32,907 nt of DNA from Verrucomicrobiota bacterium (GCA_963204975.1 CAUJJC010000221.1:1-32907), one strand, 5' to 3'. Positions 19,428 through 28,389 are shown, counted from the stretch's first letter. Numbers and translations are program-made. Notes: generated by a model not told the origin, from the letters alone.

Positions 19428-20835
19428 TGGGTGGCAGGGCGGGGGATTCTGGAGCAAGGGCGCGGCCTTCCATCTCACGGATCAGACGGAACTCCTTCCG
19501 GGCTTTGATGAACAAGAAGATGGCGATGCATCCGCCGATGGGGAGAGTGAGGATTATGAAGAAGGGCCAGTGATTGTCGCTCGAACTCAGGTTGCTCATC
19601 ACGGCCATGGCTGCGCTCGTGGGAGTGAGGCTGTCGATCAAGGAGGTGGCCACACTTCGTGAACCATTGATCGTTCGGGCAACAATGAAAAAGAAGGCAC
19701 AGAGCAGATGAACGAGGAAGTAGATGGCCCCGCGATACTTCACTCCTGGCATCAGGACGAGCACCGCCACAGGCGTAATCATGGCGAACCAAAAGATAAG
19801 GCCTTCGAGCAGAGGTTTCCATTCCTCACTGCGACCGCGAGGAACGAACAGGAGTTGGTTTCCGATCAAAATCATCACCATCACGAGCGTGAAGAGCAGG
19901 CCCGTAGCCCAGCCGGGGTAGAGCAGTCGTCCAGCCAGCCGGGTCAGGGGTCCGCGATTCACCCAGGGCGCATACAGGCTAGGCACTTCGCTGGTTTGTT
20001 CTGTGAGGGCTTCGAAGCTGGCCCAGATGAAGATGATGACGCCAGGCACGGCCCATTCTGTGGCTCCCAAGCTGGTGCCGATCACTCCTACGACGACGCC
20101 AATAATGGCGATGAGGCGAATACGCGTCGCGTGATTCTCGGCCATGGGCGCGATGCGCGATGCTGCTAGCTCGAGCAGAAACGCGGTGGCGATGACCGTG
20201 GCGTAGATCCAGGAAAAGATGGAGCCGCTGGACATCGACGACATGCCCAGCAGGGGACCTAAACGACTGCCGATCAAGGTGGAGGGAATGATGTAGATCC
20301 CCAGCCCCACACCAATGCCTCGGGCAGCGGCCGGCATGGTGGACAACCACAAGCAAAGCGCTGTAGCAGCGGCTGAGCCCAGGATCATCGCCGTCAGAGT
20401 GATGAGGTTCTCCACCACATCCACACCACCGAAGAAGTAGCGCAGCACAGCATACGGCAGCACGGCCACGGCAATGAGCAAGGACTGCGACACCACGGCC
20501 ACCCACTTGCCCAGCACGATGCCGGTGCTACCCATGCGAGTCATTTGCACAAGGTCCAGCGTGTTCGCCTTCTGCTCCTCGGTGATCGAGGCCAGACCAC
20601 GCATGGGCATGATGATCAGGAGGGCCAGGCCCAATCCCGTCCACAGCACACCATCAAGGAACCCGCCCACCATTTGGTCCGCACCTGAGGTGGCAGACAA
20701 CATGCGGAAGCCGATCAGGATCACCATGGCGATCTGCACGAGCAGGAAGACGCTGACAAAGACACTCTTGCGCAGGCCTTGGCGCAGTTCTTTGACGAGC
20801 ATCGGGTTCAGCCAGTCGGCGTAGTCGGGATTCAT
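19420..20835 (-). CDS. ABC-2-like exporter permease, paralog 1 (471 aa)
   Basis: 471 residues, about ten to twelve hydrophobic segments. It opens DYADWLNPMLVKELRQGLR, the same motif as the next two upstream genes, and shares with them a middle block ending VLPYAVLRYFFGG (paralog 2 has MMPYMVLRYFFGG). No ATP-binding motif is present, so it is a permease subunit served by the ATPase encoded upstream. The ATG at 20835 forms an ATGA overlap with paralog 2; the frame extending beyond is an Arg/His-rich shadow. The C-terminal cytoplasmic tail is short and basic (KARKEFRLIREMEGRAL). The substrate is unknown. Fold assignment rests on context, spans and the juxtamembrane KELRQ motif. Confidence 0.82.
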   Translation of the reverse strand: MNPDYADWLNPMLVKELRQGLRKSVFVSVFLLVQIAMVILIGFRMLSATSGADQMVGGFLDGVLWTGLGLALLIIMPMRGLASITEEQKANTLDLVQMTRMGSTGIVLGKWVAVVSQSLLIAVAVLPYAVLRYFFGGVDVVENLITLTAMILGSAAATALCLWLSTMPAAARGIGVGLGIYIIPSTLIGSRLGPLLGMSSMSSGSIFSWIYATVIATAFLLELAASRIAPMAENHATRIRLIAIIGVVVGVIGTSLGATEWAVPGVIIFIWASFEALTEQTSEVPSLYAPWVNRGPLTRLAGRLLYPGWATGLLFTLVMVMILIGNQLLFVPRGRSEEWKPLLEGLIFWFAMITPVAVLVLMPGVKYRGAIYFLVHLLCAFFFIVARTINGSRSVATSLIDSLTPTSAAMAVMSNLSSSDNHWPFFIILTLPIGGCIAIFLFIKARKEFRLIREMEGRALAPESPALPPNA

Positions 20836-22322
20836 GATTCGGGAGCAGGGGTGAGAGTAGCAGCGAGCGAGGCGTCGGTGATGGAAGGTGCCGTGAGCAA
20901 AACCTTGGCCTGAGCTTCGAGCGTGCGGATCTGCCGCCGCTCGTGACGACCGTGGAAGAGAATGAGCGCGAGGATCACGAGGTCTGAGCACACGATGGTA
21001 TTGACGTGCTCTCGCCAGGTGTAGGTGTAGCCGTGCGACATCTCCCAGACCATGGCTGGCATAGGCAGGAGTCCCGAGAGCACCGCACTCGTGATACCCT
21101 CTCTTCCATTGAAGGCCGCCATCAGGCCGATGGCGATCAAGAGGCAGACCGCCTGGATGCCAACGTAGAGCCAGTGACGGTGCTTGAAGGAAGGCATCAG
21201 TGGCATGATCGCGGCGGGAAACACGAGTGCCATGGTGAACTGGATGGCAGCGATGGCGGACTGAGCTGCGTTGTCGAGCTGCAAATGACGGGTATACCAG
21301 AAGTAGTCTGCCTCTGAGAACATGAGGCCGAGCATCAGCACGAACCAGACGCCCGAGGTCCAGCCTGGATAGAGCACGCGTCCGGCTATTCGGCCTAACA
21401 TTCCGCGACGCACAAAGGGAGCATAGATGCCAGGATGCTCCTTCATCGGCTCACTCAGGGACTCCAGCCCCGCAACGATCAAGAGCGGGATCATCCACAT
21501 GATCCAGGCGAGGCTGTCACTTGCTGGATCGATCAGGGAAGCGATGCCTGCACCCGCCATCAGGAAGATTGCAATCACGCGGAAGCGAGTAGTGCCATTC
21601 TCGCCTGGAGCGCTGAGCTGCTTCGAGGCCAGTGTGAGGGCAACGATAATGGCAGCGAGAAGCAGGTAGGCCAACGAGAGAACCGGCGGGCCGCCGGAGG
21701 TGAAGCTGTCGCGGTTCTCCACAAACTCTGACGCCATGATGAAGCCAGGGAATCCGATCACCCCGATCACCAGCAGTCGTCCGACGGTCCCGGCGGACGA
21801 AACGGCGATGCACACGGCGGTCAGGCTGATGGAGATCAGCGTCAGCCAGCCCAGGGCGAGCACATTGAACCACACATCGTCACCACCGAAAAAGTAGCGC
21901 AGCACCATGTAGGGCATCATCGCGATCACCAGCAGCATCGTCTGGCTGATCAAGGCCAGCCACTTGTGAAGGACGATCTTCACGCTGCTCAGGTGCGTGA
22001 GTTGCACGAGGTCGATGGTGCCGCCCTTGGTCTCCTCGCTGATGGCCATCAATCCGCGCAAAGGCATCACCACGGCGAGCATGAAGATGATGGCGATCCA
22101 CAGGTATTGCTCCAGATCGTCGTCCAGGTTTGTCCCGCCTCCATCGCGAGCCGCCAGCAACTGGAACCCGAGCAAGGAAACCATCGCGACCTGTAAGGTG
22201 ACAAACGCTCCCACAAACATGTGCGTCCGCAGTCCCTGGCGCAGTTCCTTCACCAGCATCGGCGGCAGCCAGTCGGCGAACTGAGCGGCTGCGATGGAAT
22301 ACGATGGCGGGTTTGCAGTCAT
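20832..22322 (-). CDS. ABC-2-like exporter permease, paralog 2 (496 aa)
   Basis: 496 residues. It begins with a short soluble segment, then FADWLPPMLVKELRQGLR, a first span, and about ten further hydrophobic segments. The cytoplasmic segment GTIDLVQLTHLSSVKIVLHK corresponds position by position to NTLDLVQMTRMGSTGIVLGK of paralog 1, showing common descent. It is joined to both neighbours by ATGA overlaps (stop at 20832, start at 22322), which favours balanced translation of the subunits. The tail (HGRHERRQIRTLEAQAKVLL) is again basic, then helical. It probably pairs with the other permeases in one exporter; no substrate can be named. Confidence 0.83.
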   Translation of the reverse strand: MTANPPSYSIAAAQFADWLPPMLVKELRQGLRTHMFVGAFVTLQVAMVSLLGFQLLAARDGGGTNLDDDLEQYLWIAIIFMLAVVMPLRGLMAISEETKGGTIDLVQLTHLSSVKIVLHKWLALISQTMLLVIAMMPYMVLRYFFGGDDVWFNVLALGWLTLISISLTAVCIAVSSAGTVGRLLVIGVIGFPGFIMASEFVENRDSFTSGGPPVLSLAYLLLAAIIVALTLASKQLSAPGENGTTRFRVIAIFLMAGAGIASLIDPASDSLAWIMWMIPLLIVAGLESLSEPMKEHPGIYAPFVRRGMLGRIAGRVLYPGWTSGVWFVLMLGLMFSEADYFWYTRHLQLDNAAQSAIAAIQFTMALVFPAAIMPLMPSFKHRHWLYVGIQAVCLLIAIGLMAAFNGREGITSAVLSGLLPMPAMVWEMSHGYTYTWREHVNTIVCSDLVILALILFHGRHERRQIRTLEAQAKVLLTAPSITDASLAATLTPAPES

Positions 22323-23125
22323 GCGGTGGCTGAGGATCGAGATTCCGCGTCCATGAGCTGGCGATCTTCGTCAGAAAGGTAGAGGTGACCGATCCCTCGA
22401 GGCTGCTGCATGTCGTAGTCGTAGCGGCTGATTGTTAGGCCGTATGAGATGACTGCGGTCATCATGTAAATCATGCCCACCGCCAGAAGCTGCCCGGGTT
22501 CGCCGCTGTGATCAATCACTGTCACCACACCCACAAACGAACACGCATTGCCGACAAACATCGCAGGGATCATCAGTAACGCCGTGACGTAACGACCCGC
22601 CGCTGGTAGGCTAGACACCAGCAATCCCCAGAGCGCAGCGACCATTCCGTTCACCAACAGCACAGTGAGGCCTAGGAGTTCAATCATGATCTCGTGTTCC
22701 ACGATGTAGTATCGGAGCAGCTCGTATGGCAGGATCGACAACCAGCAGATCACCATCTGGGAGATCATGGACAGCCACTTACCCCAGAGCACGCCATCTC
22801 CATTCTGGACGGTGACGACCAGGAGGTCCCAGTTCTCTTTCCGCCGATCTGTGTCGCCTTTGAATAGATCGCGAAGTGGCAGGATGAGGTGAAGTAGGGT
22901 TCCGATGAGCAGCCAATAAAACACGTCAAGGGATCGAGTGGTCGGATCGTCCTCAGCAATGATCCGCGCCATGGTAACAAAGGCGAGCGCAGCCTGAAGG
23001 CCCATCAATCCGAACACAAACACCCGGCTGCGCAGTCCCTGCCTCAACTCCTTCACGAGGAAGGGATTGAGGCGATCCGAAAAATCGGACTCTCGAACCA
23101 GGGTTGATGGAAATGCCGCCGTCAT
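22319..23125 (-). CDS. ABC-2-like exporter permease, paralog 3 (short, 268 aa)
   Basis: 268 residues, about six hydrophobic segments: roughly the N-terminal half of the two paralogs downstream. It starts with a soluble stretch, then FSDRLNPFLVKELRQGLR, and keeps the equivalents of the later motif (ENWDLLVVTVQNG, then GKWLSMISQM, then ILPYELLRYY). It ends cleanly in a polar, acidic tail (DEDRQLMDAESRSSATA), so it looks like a complete half-size subunit rather than a frameshifted remnant; I see no continuation of the fold in the other frames. Its stop overlaps the next start (ATGA) and four bases separate it from the ATPase gene. Confidence 0.82.
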   Translation of the reverse strand: MTAAFPSTLVRESDFSDRLNPFLVKELRQGLRSRVFVFGLMGLQAALAFVTMARIIAEDDPTTRSLDVFYWLLIGTLLHLILPLRDLFKGDTDRRKENWDLLVVTVQNGDGVLWGKWLSMISQMVICWLSILPYELLRYYIVEHEIMIELLGLTVLLVNGMVAALWGLLVSSLPAAGRYVTALLMIPAMFVGNACSFVGVVTVIDHSGEPGQLLAVGMIYMMTAVISYGLTISRYDYDMQQPRGIGHLYLSDEDRQLMDAESRSSATA

Positions 23126-23129
23126 GCGC

Positions 23130-24131
23130 TCAGGGCTTGCTCTTGTCCTTGATCATATCGACGAAGGCATCCTCCAGGCGGCGCTCCTCGCGGTGGAAGT
23201 CGATCACGCTGAGGCCGTCGCCAATCATCTTGCGCAGCGCAGCAGCGATGGACTGAGGATCATCGGCTTCAAAGGCGAGCCGAGCGCCGTCGCGACGAGT
23301 CTCTACCACCGTCCATCCGGGATTCACGCTGGCCCATTCGCTGATGGATTCGGGGCGATCCGCCACCACGATGTCGATGGCCATGCGCGTGCCATTGGCA
23401 GCGCTGCCTTTGCGCAGCTCGTTGGCATCGCCGTGATACACGATCTTGCCACCGTCGATGAAGAGCATCGTGTCACACATCTCGCCGAGTTCGCTGAGGA
23501 TGTGGCTGCTGATGAAGAGCGTCTTGCCGCGTTGCGAGAGCAGGCGGACGAGGTTCTTGAACTCCATGCGCGCCTTGGGATCTAGCCCCGCAGCGGGCTC
23601 GTCGAGGATGAGGAACTCGGGATCGGGCAGCAACATGCGGCCAAAGCAAAGCCGCTGGCCCATGCCCTTGCTCAGCGCATTCATCATGCGATCCGCCAGC
23701 GGCGTGAGGTCCGCGAAGTCCATCACCTCCTGCACGCGCTGGGCTCGATCCTGGCCCTTCAGACCATAGGCGCGGGCGAAGAAGTCGAGGTATTCGAAGA
23801 CCGTCATGTTCGCATACGTGCCGTAGTTGTCCGGCATCCAGCCGACGAGGCGGCGCACCTGAGCAGGGCGCTGGACCACGTCTTCATTGGCGATGCTGAT
23901 CTGGCCGCGCGTGGGCACATCGAGCGTGGCCATCATGCGCATCGTGGTCGTCTTGCCTGCGCCATTGGCTCCGATGAAGCCGACGACCTGGCCGCGATGG
24001 ATGTCGAAGCTGATGCCCTTCACCGCATACACATTGGGGAAGAGACGATGCACATCGCGCACGCGCACCAGAGGCTCGGCGCTGGTCGAGGCGGTGCTCG
24101 TGAGAGGAGGGGGAGTCGTGGAGGAGTCCAT
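23130..24131 (-). CDS. ABC transporter ATP-binding protein
   Basis: 333 residues. The nucleotide-binding domain spans about 20-240: Walker A GANGAGKT at 54-61 (Lys60), signature LSKGMGQ at 153-159, Walker B LILDEP at 174-179 (Glu178), D-loop GLDP, and switch His210 in SSHIL. The signature variant and the layout fit the ABC-2/NatA-CcmA exporter branch. A C-terminal extension (about 245-333) ends VIDFHREERRLEDAFVDMIK, the usual C-terminal element of this branch. It powers the three permeases encoded just downstream. The ATG at 24131 follows the secreted-protein gene by five bases; the longer upstream frame is a shadow. A Ser/Thr/Pro-rich leader of about 18 residues precedes the domain. Confidence 0.94.
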   Translation of the reverse strand: MDSSTTPPPLTSTASTSAEPLVRVRDVHRLFPNVYAVKGISFDIHRGQVVGFIGANGAGKTTTMRMMATLDVPTRGQISIANEDVVQRPAQVRRLVGWMPDNYGTYANMTVFEYLDFFARAYGLKGQDRAQRVQEVMDFADLTPLADRMMNALSKGMGQRLCFGRMLLPDPEFLILDEPAAGLDPKARMEFKNLVRLLSQRGKTLFISSHILSELGEMCDTMLFIDGGKIVYHGDANELRKGSAANGTRMAIDIVVADRPESISEWASVNPGWTVVETRRDGARLAFEADDPQSIAAALRKMIGDGLSVIDFHREERRLEDAFVDMIKDKSKP

Positions 24132-24136
24132 GGCGA

Positions 24137-25909
24137 TCAAGGTGTGAGGCGACCGGTGACAAAGGCGCGGTCGTGGTCCCAGCGAATGCTGTCGAGGGTG
24201 GGGGTGGCGAGCTTGGCAGGTTCGGCGGCCTCGGCGAAGAACCACGAGCTGGTTTCAGTTATCGAGTGCTTGATGCGCGCACGCATCAGATGACCCATTT
24301 GTCGTTGCACGTCATTGGCGATCCAGCCATCGACGGCCTTCCGATCCGTCGGCTCCAAAGCGACCCGCTCGCCCGTGCGGACATTGCTCGCGGTCCAGAG
24401 CCGTTTTTCGTTGTCCTGAACCACCAGCTTCTTGAGTGTAGTCGGCAGGCTATTGATGACGGCAGGCTTGTCGCCGGGGATGAACTCGATACCGCCACGG
24501 TTCATGCGCGTGTCCTGCACGAGCATCGACTGCACAGCGCGGCTGGTGAACCAAGCGCCCCCGGCGGTGGAGTTTGTCAGCGCGAGATTGCGCTTCTCCT
24601 GACGAGTGGTCACGGCACCGTAGCGAGTGGTGTTCTTTAGGTTGTTAGGCAGTTGAGTGATGAGGGACGAGCCGTCGGACGGGAGGTCGAACGTGCGTGA
24701 GAGCAGGATGCCCGTCTTGGCGAACTGCTCCTGCACCACCGTCATCTGCTTCTGCTCAGGGAGCACCACCGCCAGCGCCACGCGGGCTCCGCTGCCGCCA
24801 AAGCCATCCTGGAGAATCATCACCACCACGAGCACCGCAGCCCCGATGAAGGAGATCAACGGCGTGGTCCAGAACATGCGCGGACGGCGGTTGCCAGCGG
24901 CGAACCAAAACAGATTCACCGGCCCCACCACGATGCCGAAGATCAGGATGAAGGCGAAGATCAACGCCGTATTCATCTTCAACGGAGGTAGCAAGCTAGC
25001 CAGACGACCTGCCTCGGCGGGCTGGGAAGCGGCTTGTTTTTCGACGGACCGGGTGCGCTCGAGTTCGAGGATGGAGTTGGCGTGTTTCTCCAAGGCACTG
25101 GAGCCAGCGATCAATCGCACCTGCCCCATGCCGTGCTCCAGATTTTCACCCTTCCAGGCAGGGAATCCTTCGGGCAGTGGCAGGGTGGTAGTGCCTTCCT
25201 TGGCGGAGACGACCACTAGGCCACCGTGCGCCACCCATGTCAGCAATGCCTGGTGTTGCATCGCACTGAGCGAGGACCACTCTCCATCGGTCATCCACAG
25301 TTGCGCGAGTGATGAGTAGCCACGCCAGTCGGACGGTGGCGTCGCCATGTTCACCGTGTCGCCACGGAACTCGCGTCCACCGCTGAAGCCCGCGCGTCGC
25401 CACGCCGCGCCGTGGGTGTTTTCGAAGACCTCGCTCACGCCGAGGAAGGCCGTGGGCGTCTTGCCCGAAGATGGCGAAGAACGCGTGGAACCCGATGAAA
25501 AGTAAATCATTGCCACTCCCTGCAAAGCGGGGCCGCTGATCGTGCAGCGCAGATTCGAGTAGCTGCGACTGTTATCGAAGTCCGCCATCACTGGCACCAG
25601 CAGCGACGTGGTGGACGCCCCCTTCGCCGGAGCGCCGAAAGCAAAGGTGCTGCGCATTTCGCCAGTGAGATAGTCGTTGTCGATGGACGAGAGTGTCCAG
25701 ACGCGGGCTTCGTCGCTGTAGTTGGTCACTCTGACCGTCATCGGCATCCAGCCCGTGGGCGGCACGTGCTCCAGCCAACTGTCAATGGTGATGGTGCAGG
25801 AGCCATCCGTGGCGATGACTTGCGATTTGCCAGCAGCCATCAACGGACCTGCGGGCAGGGCCAGCAGCAGCGCCATCACTGCCCGGCAAAGGAGAGACTT
25901 CACATTCAT
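24137..25909 (-). CDS. Exported membrane protein of ABC/MoxR cluster, unknown function
   Basis: 590 residues. A signal peptide (basic start, LLLALPAGPLMAAG near 15-27) is followed by an external beta-rich region. Around 150-280 is a stretch reminiscent of the glutamine-amidotransferase-like/DUF4350-type domain (LLTWVAHGGLVVVSAKEGTT). Two membrane spans follow (about 317-340 and 348-367), then a second external or cytoplasmic domain of about 220 residues. The arrangement recalls auxiliary exported proteins of gliding-type (GldG-like) ABC systems, but similarity is only in architecture. Five bases before the ABC ATPase gene and 15 after MoxR, so co-expressed with both. There is no Shine-Dalgarno on its own strand; AAGGAGG at 25910-25916 is on the opposite strand. 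Confidence 0.78.
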   Translation of the reverse strand: MNVKSLLCRAVMALLLALPAGPLMAAGKSQVIATDGSCTITIDSWLEHVPPTGWMPMTVRVTNYSDEARVWTLSSIDNDYLTGEMRSTFAFGAPAKGASTTSLLVPVMADFDNSRSYSNLRCTISGPALQGVAMIYFSSGSTRSSPSSGKTPTAFLGVSEVFENTHGAAWRRAGFSGGREFRGDTVNMATPPSDWRGYSSLAQLWMTDGEWSSLSAMQHQALLTWVAHGGLVVVSAKEGTTTLPLPEGFPAWKGENLEHGMGQVRLIAGSSALEKHANSILELERTRSVEKQAASQPAEAGRLASLLPPLKMNTALIFAFILIFGIVVGPVNLFWFAAGNRRPRMFWTTPLISFIGAAVLVVVMILQDGFGGSGARVALAVVLPEQKQMTVVQEQFAKTGILLSRTFDLPSDGSSLITQLPNNLKNTTRYGAVTTRQEKRNLALTNSTAGGAWFTSRAVQSMLVQDTRMNRGGIEFIPGDKPAVINSLPTTLKKLVVQDNEKRLWTASNVRTGERVALEPTDRKAVDGWIANDVQRQMGHLMRARIKHSITETSSWFFAEAAEPAKLATPTLDSIRWDHDRAFVTGRLTP

Positions 25910-25924
25910 AAGGAGGAAAATGGA

Positions 25925-26929
25925 TTACACCTTGGCCGCAGCCAGCGTGGTGGGCAGGGGCTTGTCCTGGGCGGGGATGTTCTCGATCAAACGCTGCACC
26001 ACGAGGTCAGGTGTGAGGCCCTCGATCTTCGCGCCGTAATCAAGAATCAAACGGTGACGAAGCACGGCGGGAGCGATGGCGCGCACGTCTTCGTAGCTCG
26101 CGTTGGGCCTGCCTTCGAGCACCGCCTTCGCTTTGGCACCCGCAGCCAGAGCGAGCGCGGCACGAGGACTGGCTCCATGCTTCACGCCGGTGGCATGAGG
26201 TTCGCCCGGTTGAGTGGCATGAACGAGGCGTGCGATGAAGCTGGCCACGGGCTGGGGCATGAAGATGCTGCGCGTGAGCTGAAGCAATGCGCCAAAACTC
26301 TCCGCATTCATCACCGCCGGCACCACGGGCTCCACGCCGATCTCGCGATTCAGCACGATTTTCTCCAGCGTCTCTGCCGTGGTCGCACGCACCTCGAGCT
26401 TGAACAAAAACCGGTCGAGCTGGGCCTCGGGCAGCGGGTAAGTGCCTTCGAGTTCGATGGGGTTCTGAGTGGCGAGCACGAAGAAGGGTTCGGGAAGGGG
26501 ATGCGATTCACCCATCACCGTCACGCGACGCTCCTGCATCGCTTCGAGGAGTGCGGACTGCGTCTTGGGCGAGGCGCGATTGATCTCGTCCGCCAGCACC
26601 AGATTGGCAAACACCGGTCCAGGCTGAAACACAAACCGCCGACCTTGCGGAGTCTCCTGGAGCATCGGATTGCCCGTGATGTCGCCGGGCAAGAGATCGG
26701 GCGTGAACTGGATGCGCTTGGCTTCGAGTCCGAGTGCCTTCGACAGGCCCTTCACCAGCTCCGTCTTGCCCAGTCCCGGCAGGCCTTCGAGTAACAGGTG
26801 CCCGCGTGCCAGCAGACCAGTGAGGACTAGATCAATGAGATGCTCCTGCCCAAACAGAACGGATTGCAAGGTGGTGCGAAGCTGGTGGAGAGAGGCGTGG
26901 GCCTGGGGGAGTTCGGGTGAGTCAGCCAT
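25925..26929 (-). CDS. MoxR-family AAA+ ATPase
   Basis: 334 residues, the usual size. An AAA_3 domain holds Walker A GLPGLGKT at 49-56, the MoxR signature LLPGDITGNPML at 79-90, FQPGPVFANLVLADEINRA with Walker B Asp114-Glu115, sensor-1 Asn156 (ATQNPIE), and EAQLDRFLF (arginine-finger region). The lid domain carries HGASPRAALAL, the sensor-2 motif. These ATPases act as chaperones that activate or assemble vWA-containing partners. Three such partners (DUF58, BatA-like and double-vWA proteins) lie downstream in the same run, so they are the expected clients. Thirteen to fifteen bases separate it from its neighbours on each side. Confidence 0.96.
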   Translation of the reverse strand: MADSPELPQAHASLHQLRTTLQSVLFGQEHLIDLVLTGLLARGHLLLEGLPGLGKTELVKGLSKALGLEAKRIQFTPDLLPGDITGNPMLQETPQGRRFVFQPGPVFANLVLADEINRASPKTQSALLEAMQERRVTVMGESHPLPEPFFVLATQNPIELEGTYPLPEAQLDRFLFKLEVRATTAETLEKIVLNREIGVEPVVPAVMNAESFGALLQLTRSIFMPQPVASFIARLVHATQPGEPHATGVKHGASPRAALALAAGAKAKAVLEGRPNASYEDVRAIAPAVLRHRLILDYGAKIEGLTPDLVVQRLIENIPAQDKPLPTTLAAAKV

Positions 26930-26941
26930 GAGAGTTGTTGG

Positions 26942-28261
26942 TCATTTAAAGAATCGTTTCAGCACCGCGCGCTCCGCGGGCACCAGCGTCGCTTTCTCGA
27001 CGGCTGCGCCGCCATCGCCAGTGCTTTGCAGGGAGCCGCCGGACTGGGGGCCAGTGAAGTCTTCTTTGGCCGTGGGCCGGGCGTCTTGCAGACCAATGAG
27101 ATCACCAGGAGTGACCCGCTCGGGGTCGATCATCGAGGCGAGCTTGTCGGTGGCCTGGGTATTGAGGTTGGTCTCCTTCTCGTTGACGGTGAGGTCGGCG
27201 TCACCGCGTCCGCGATTGGCGGCACCCTGGCCCGGCTTATCGCCTTCACCTTCGCCAGGTTTGTTGCACGACTTGCATTCCTTGAAGCTGAACTGAGGAG
27301 CATTCGCCAATGCCTTGCGCAGCGCTTCTGCATTCTGTTTCAGACGCTCGGCGAGCTTTTGCATCTGCTCCTTGGACATGCCGTTGCAGGCCTTCGGCTC
27401 CATGTTCTTGAGCTGTTCCGCGAGGTCGCCACTGGTCTGCATCGCGCCTGATCGCAAGCCTTTGAGCTGGTTCTCCAGCTGCTTGCTCAGACCGCTCTTC
27501 GCTTCCTCGCTGAGGTGGGAACCGAGTTCCGCCAGGGTGCTCAGACTGCCTTGCGTTTGTTCGAGCTGCGCGCCCAGCTCTTGAAGATCCTTGCCCGTTT
27601 GATCGCGCAGATGATCAGCGGCTTCGAGGCTGGCGTGCTCATACCATTGCTCGTTCGGGCGACGCAGCAGTTCCTCCATCTTCTCCTCCACCTCGGCGAG
27701 GTTCTGCGGGTTCACGGCTTCCTCCTTGCGCAGTTCCTCGACCCATTGCTCCACCTGTTTGAGCGCTGAGGGTTTCTCGATGACGTGCGCCTTGTCAGCC
27801 TGCCGGGCAGGGACGGGCATCCAGGCTCCGAGGCAGAGGATGGCAATGCAAAAACCGAGCACACTCACCGGGCGCTGCCACTGCCAGGTGATCGGTAGGG
27901 CTGGCTGCTGCTCGGGGAAGGAAGGCCATTCGCCCACGCCTTCGGACGCAGCGGACAGACGGCTGCGCAACTGCCATGCATCCTCCAGCCGAACGCGCGC
28001 AGCGCTGGTGGATTCGAATCGACGTCGCGCCGCGATCCAGGCGATGACCATGGCGATCACGACGAGTCCTGCGATAGTGGCGTTCATCCATGCAACTTCA
28101 GGTCGAGCCAGGGTGCGCAGGGCGAACCATGTCAGGCCTCCGACGATGCACACGGCCATGAGCACGGGCAGCCATCGCTCCAGCCACCATCCGAGATTCA
28201 CCCAACGGGCCAGACGCTTGATTGTTCTCTCCCACTGCTGGCGGATTTCCTCCTGATTCAT
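26942..28261 (-). CDS. Membrane protein with long coiled-coil domain and CxxC motif, unknown function
   Basis: 439 residues and the first gene of the ten-gene run. Three hydrophobic segments lie at about 30-50, 60-79 and 131-149. Then comes a helical, charged, Gln/Glu-rich region (about 165-320: QVEQWVEELRKEEAV, then ELGAQLEQTQGSL) likely to form coiled coil outside the membrane. A small segment ECKSCNKPGEGEGDK carries a CxxC pair, and a Gly/Asp-rich low-complexity tail leads to a basic end. The overall plan resembles DUF4175-type proteins near MoxR genes, but I cannot confirm the family. The ATG at 28261 is preceded by CTCACACC, with no Shine-Dalgarno. It may be a structural subunit or periplasmic adaptor of the cluster's machine. 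Confidence 0.72.
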   Translation of the reverse strand: MNQEEIRQQWERTIKRLARWVNLGWWLERWLPVLMAVCIVGGLTWFALRTLARPEVAWMNATIAGLVVIAMVIAWIAARRRFESTSAARVRLEDAWQLRSRLSAASEGVGEWPSFPEQQPALPITWQWQRPVSVLGFCIAILCLGAWMPVPARQADKAHVIEKPSALKQVEQWVEELRKEEAVNPQNLAEVEEKMEELLRRPNEQWYEHASLEAADHLRDQTGKDLQELGAQLEQTQGSLSTLAELGSHLSEEAKSGLSKQLENQLKGLRSGAMQTSGDLAEQLKNMEPKACNGMSKEQMQKLAERLKQNAEALRKALANAPQFSFKECKSCNKPGEGEGDKPGQGAANRGRGDADLTVNEKETNLNTQATDKLASMIDPERVTPGDLIGLQDARPTAKEDFTGPQSGGSLQSTGDGGAAVEKATLVPAERAVLKRFFK

Positions 28262-28389
28262 GGTGTGAGGTTAGTAGGGATCGCCTCGCTCTGGCAAGCT
28301 CTGTCGTGTGAAAGGATGATGAAAAAACGGCAAACATTGGCAGGTGCAAGATCAGCACGGCTGGCCATGATTTGGGAACCAACCTAGCC
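28262..28389. promoter_or_regulatory. Divergent intergenic region upstream of the ten-gene run
   Basis: 128 bases between two divergent start codons (28261 minus, 28390 plus). It must hold the main promoter of the 14-kb minus-strand cluster and that of the plus-strand gene. An A-run (AAAAAA near 28322-28327) and the sequence TGGCCA near 28362-28367 are visible. No convincing -35/-10 pair or operator stands out. Confidence 0.35.

Noticed and set aside
22319..23125. Short permease as a frameshifted pseudogene
   Set aside because: I see no continuation of the fold in other frames; the C-terminus is polar and clean, and both junctions are intact.
23130..24131. LSKGMGQ in place of LSGGQ in the ABC ATPase
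   Set aside because: This variant is common in the ABC-2/NatA exporter branch, so it supports the branch rather than being an oddity.
25910..25922. AAGGAGG followed by ATG on the plus strand
   Set aside because: It looks like a perfect ribosome site, but the frame after it is short and antisense to the MoxR gene, whose motifs are complete. Chance match.
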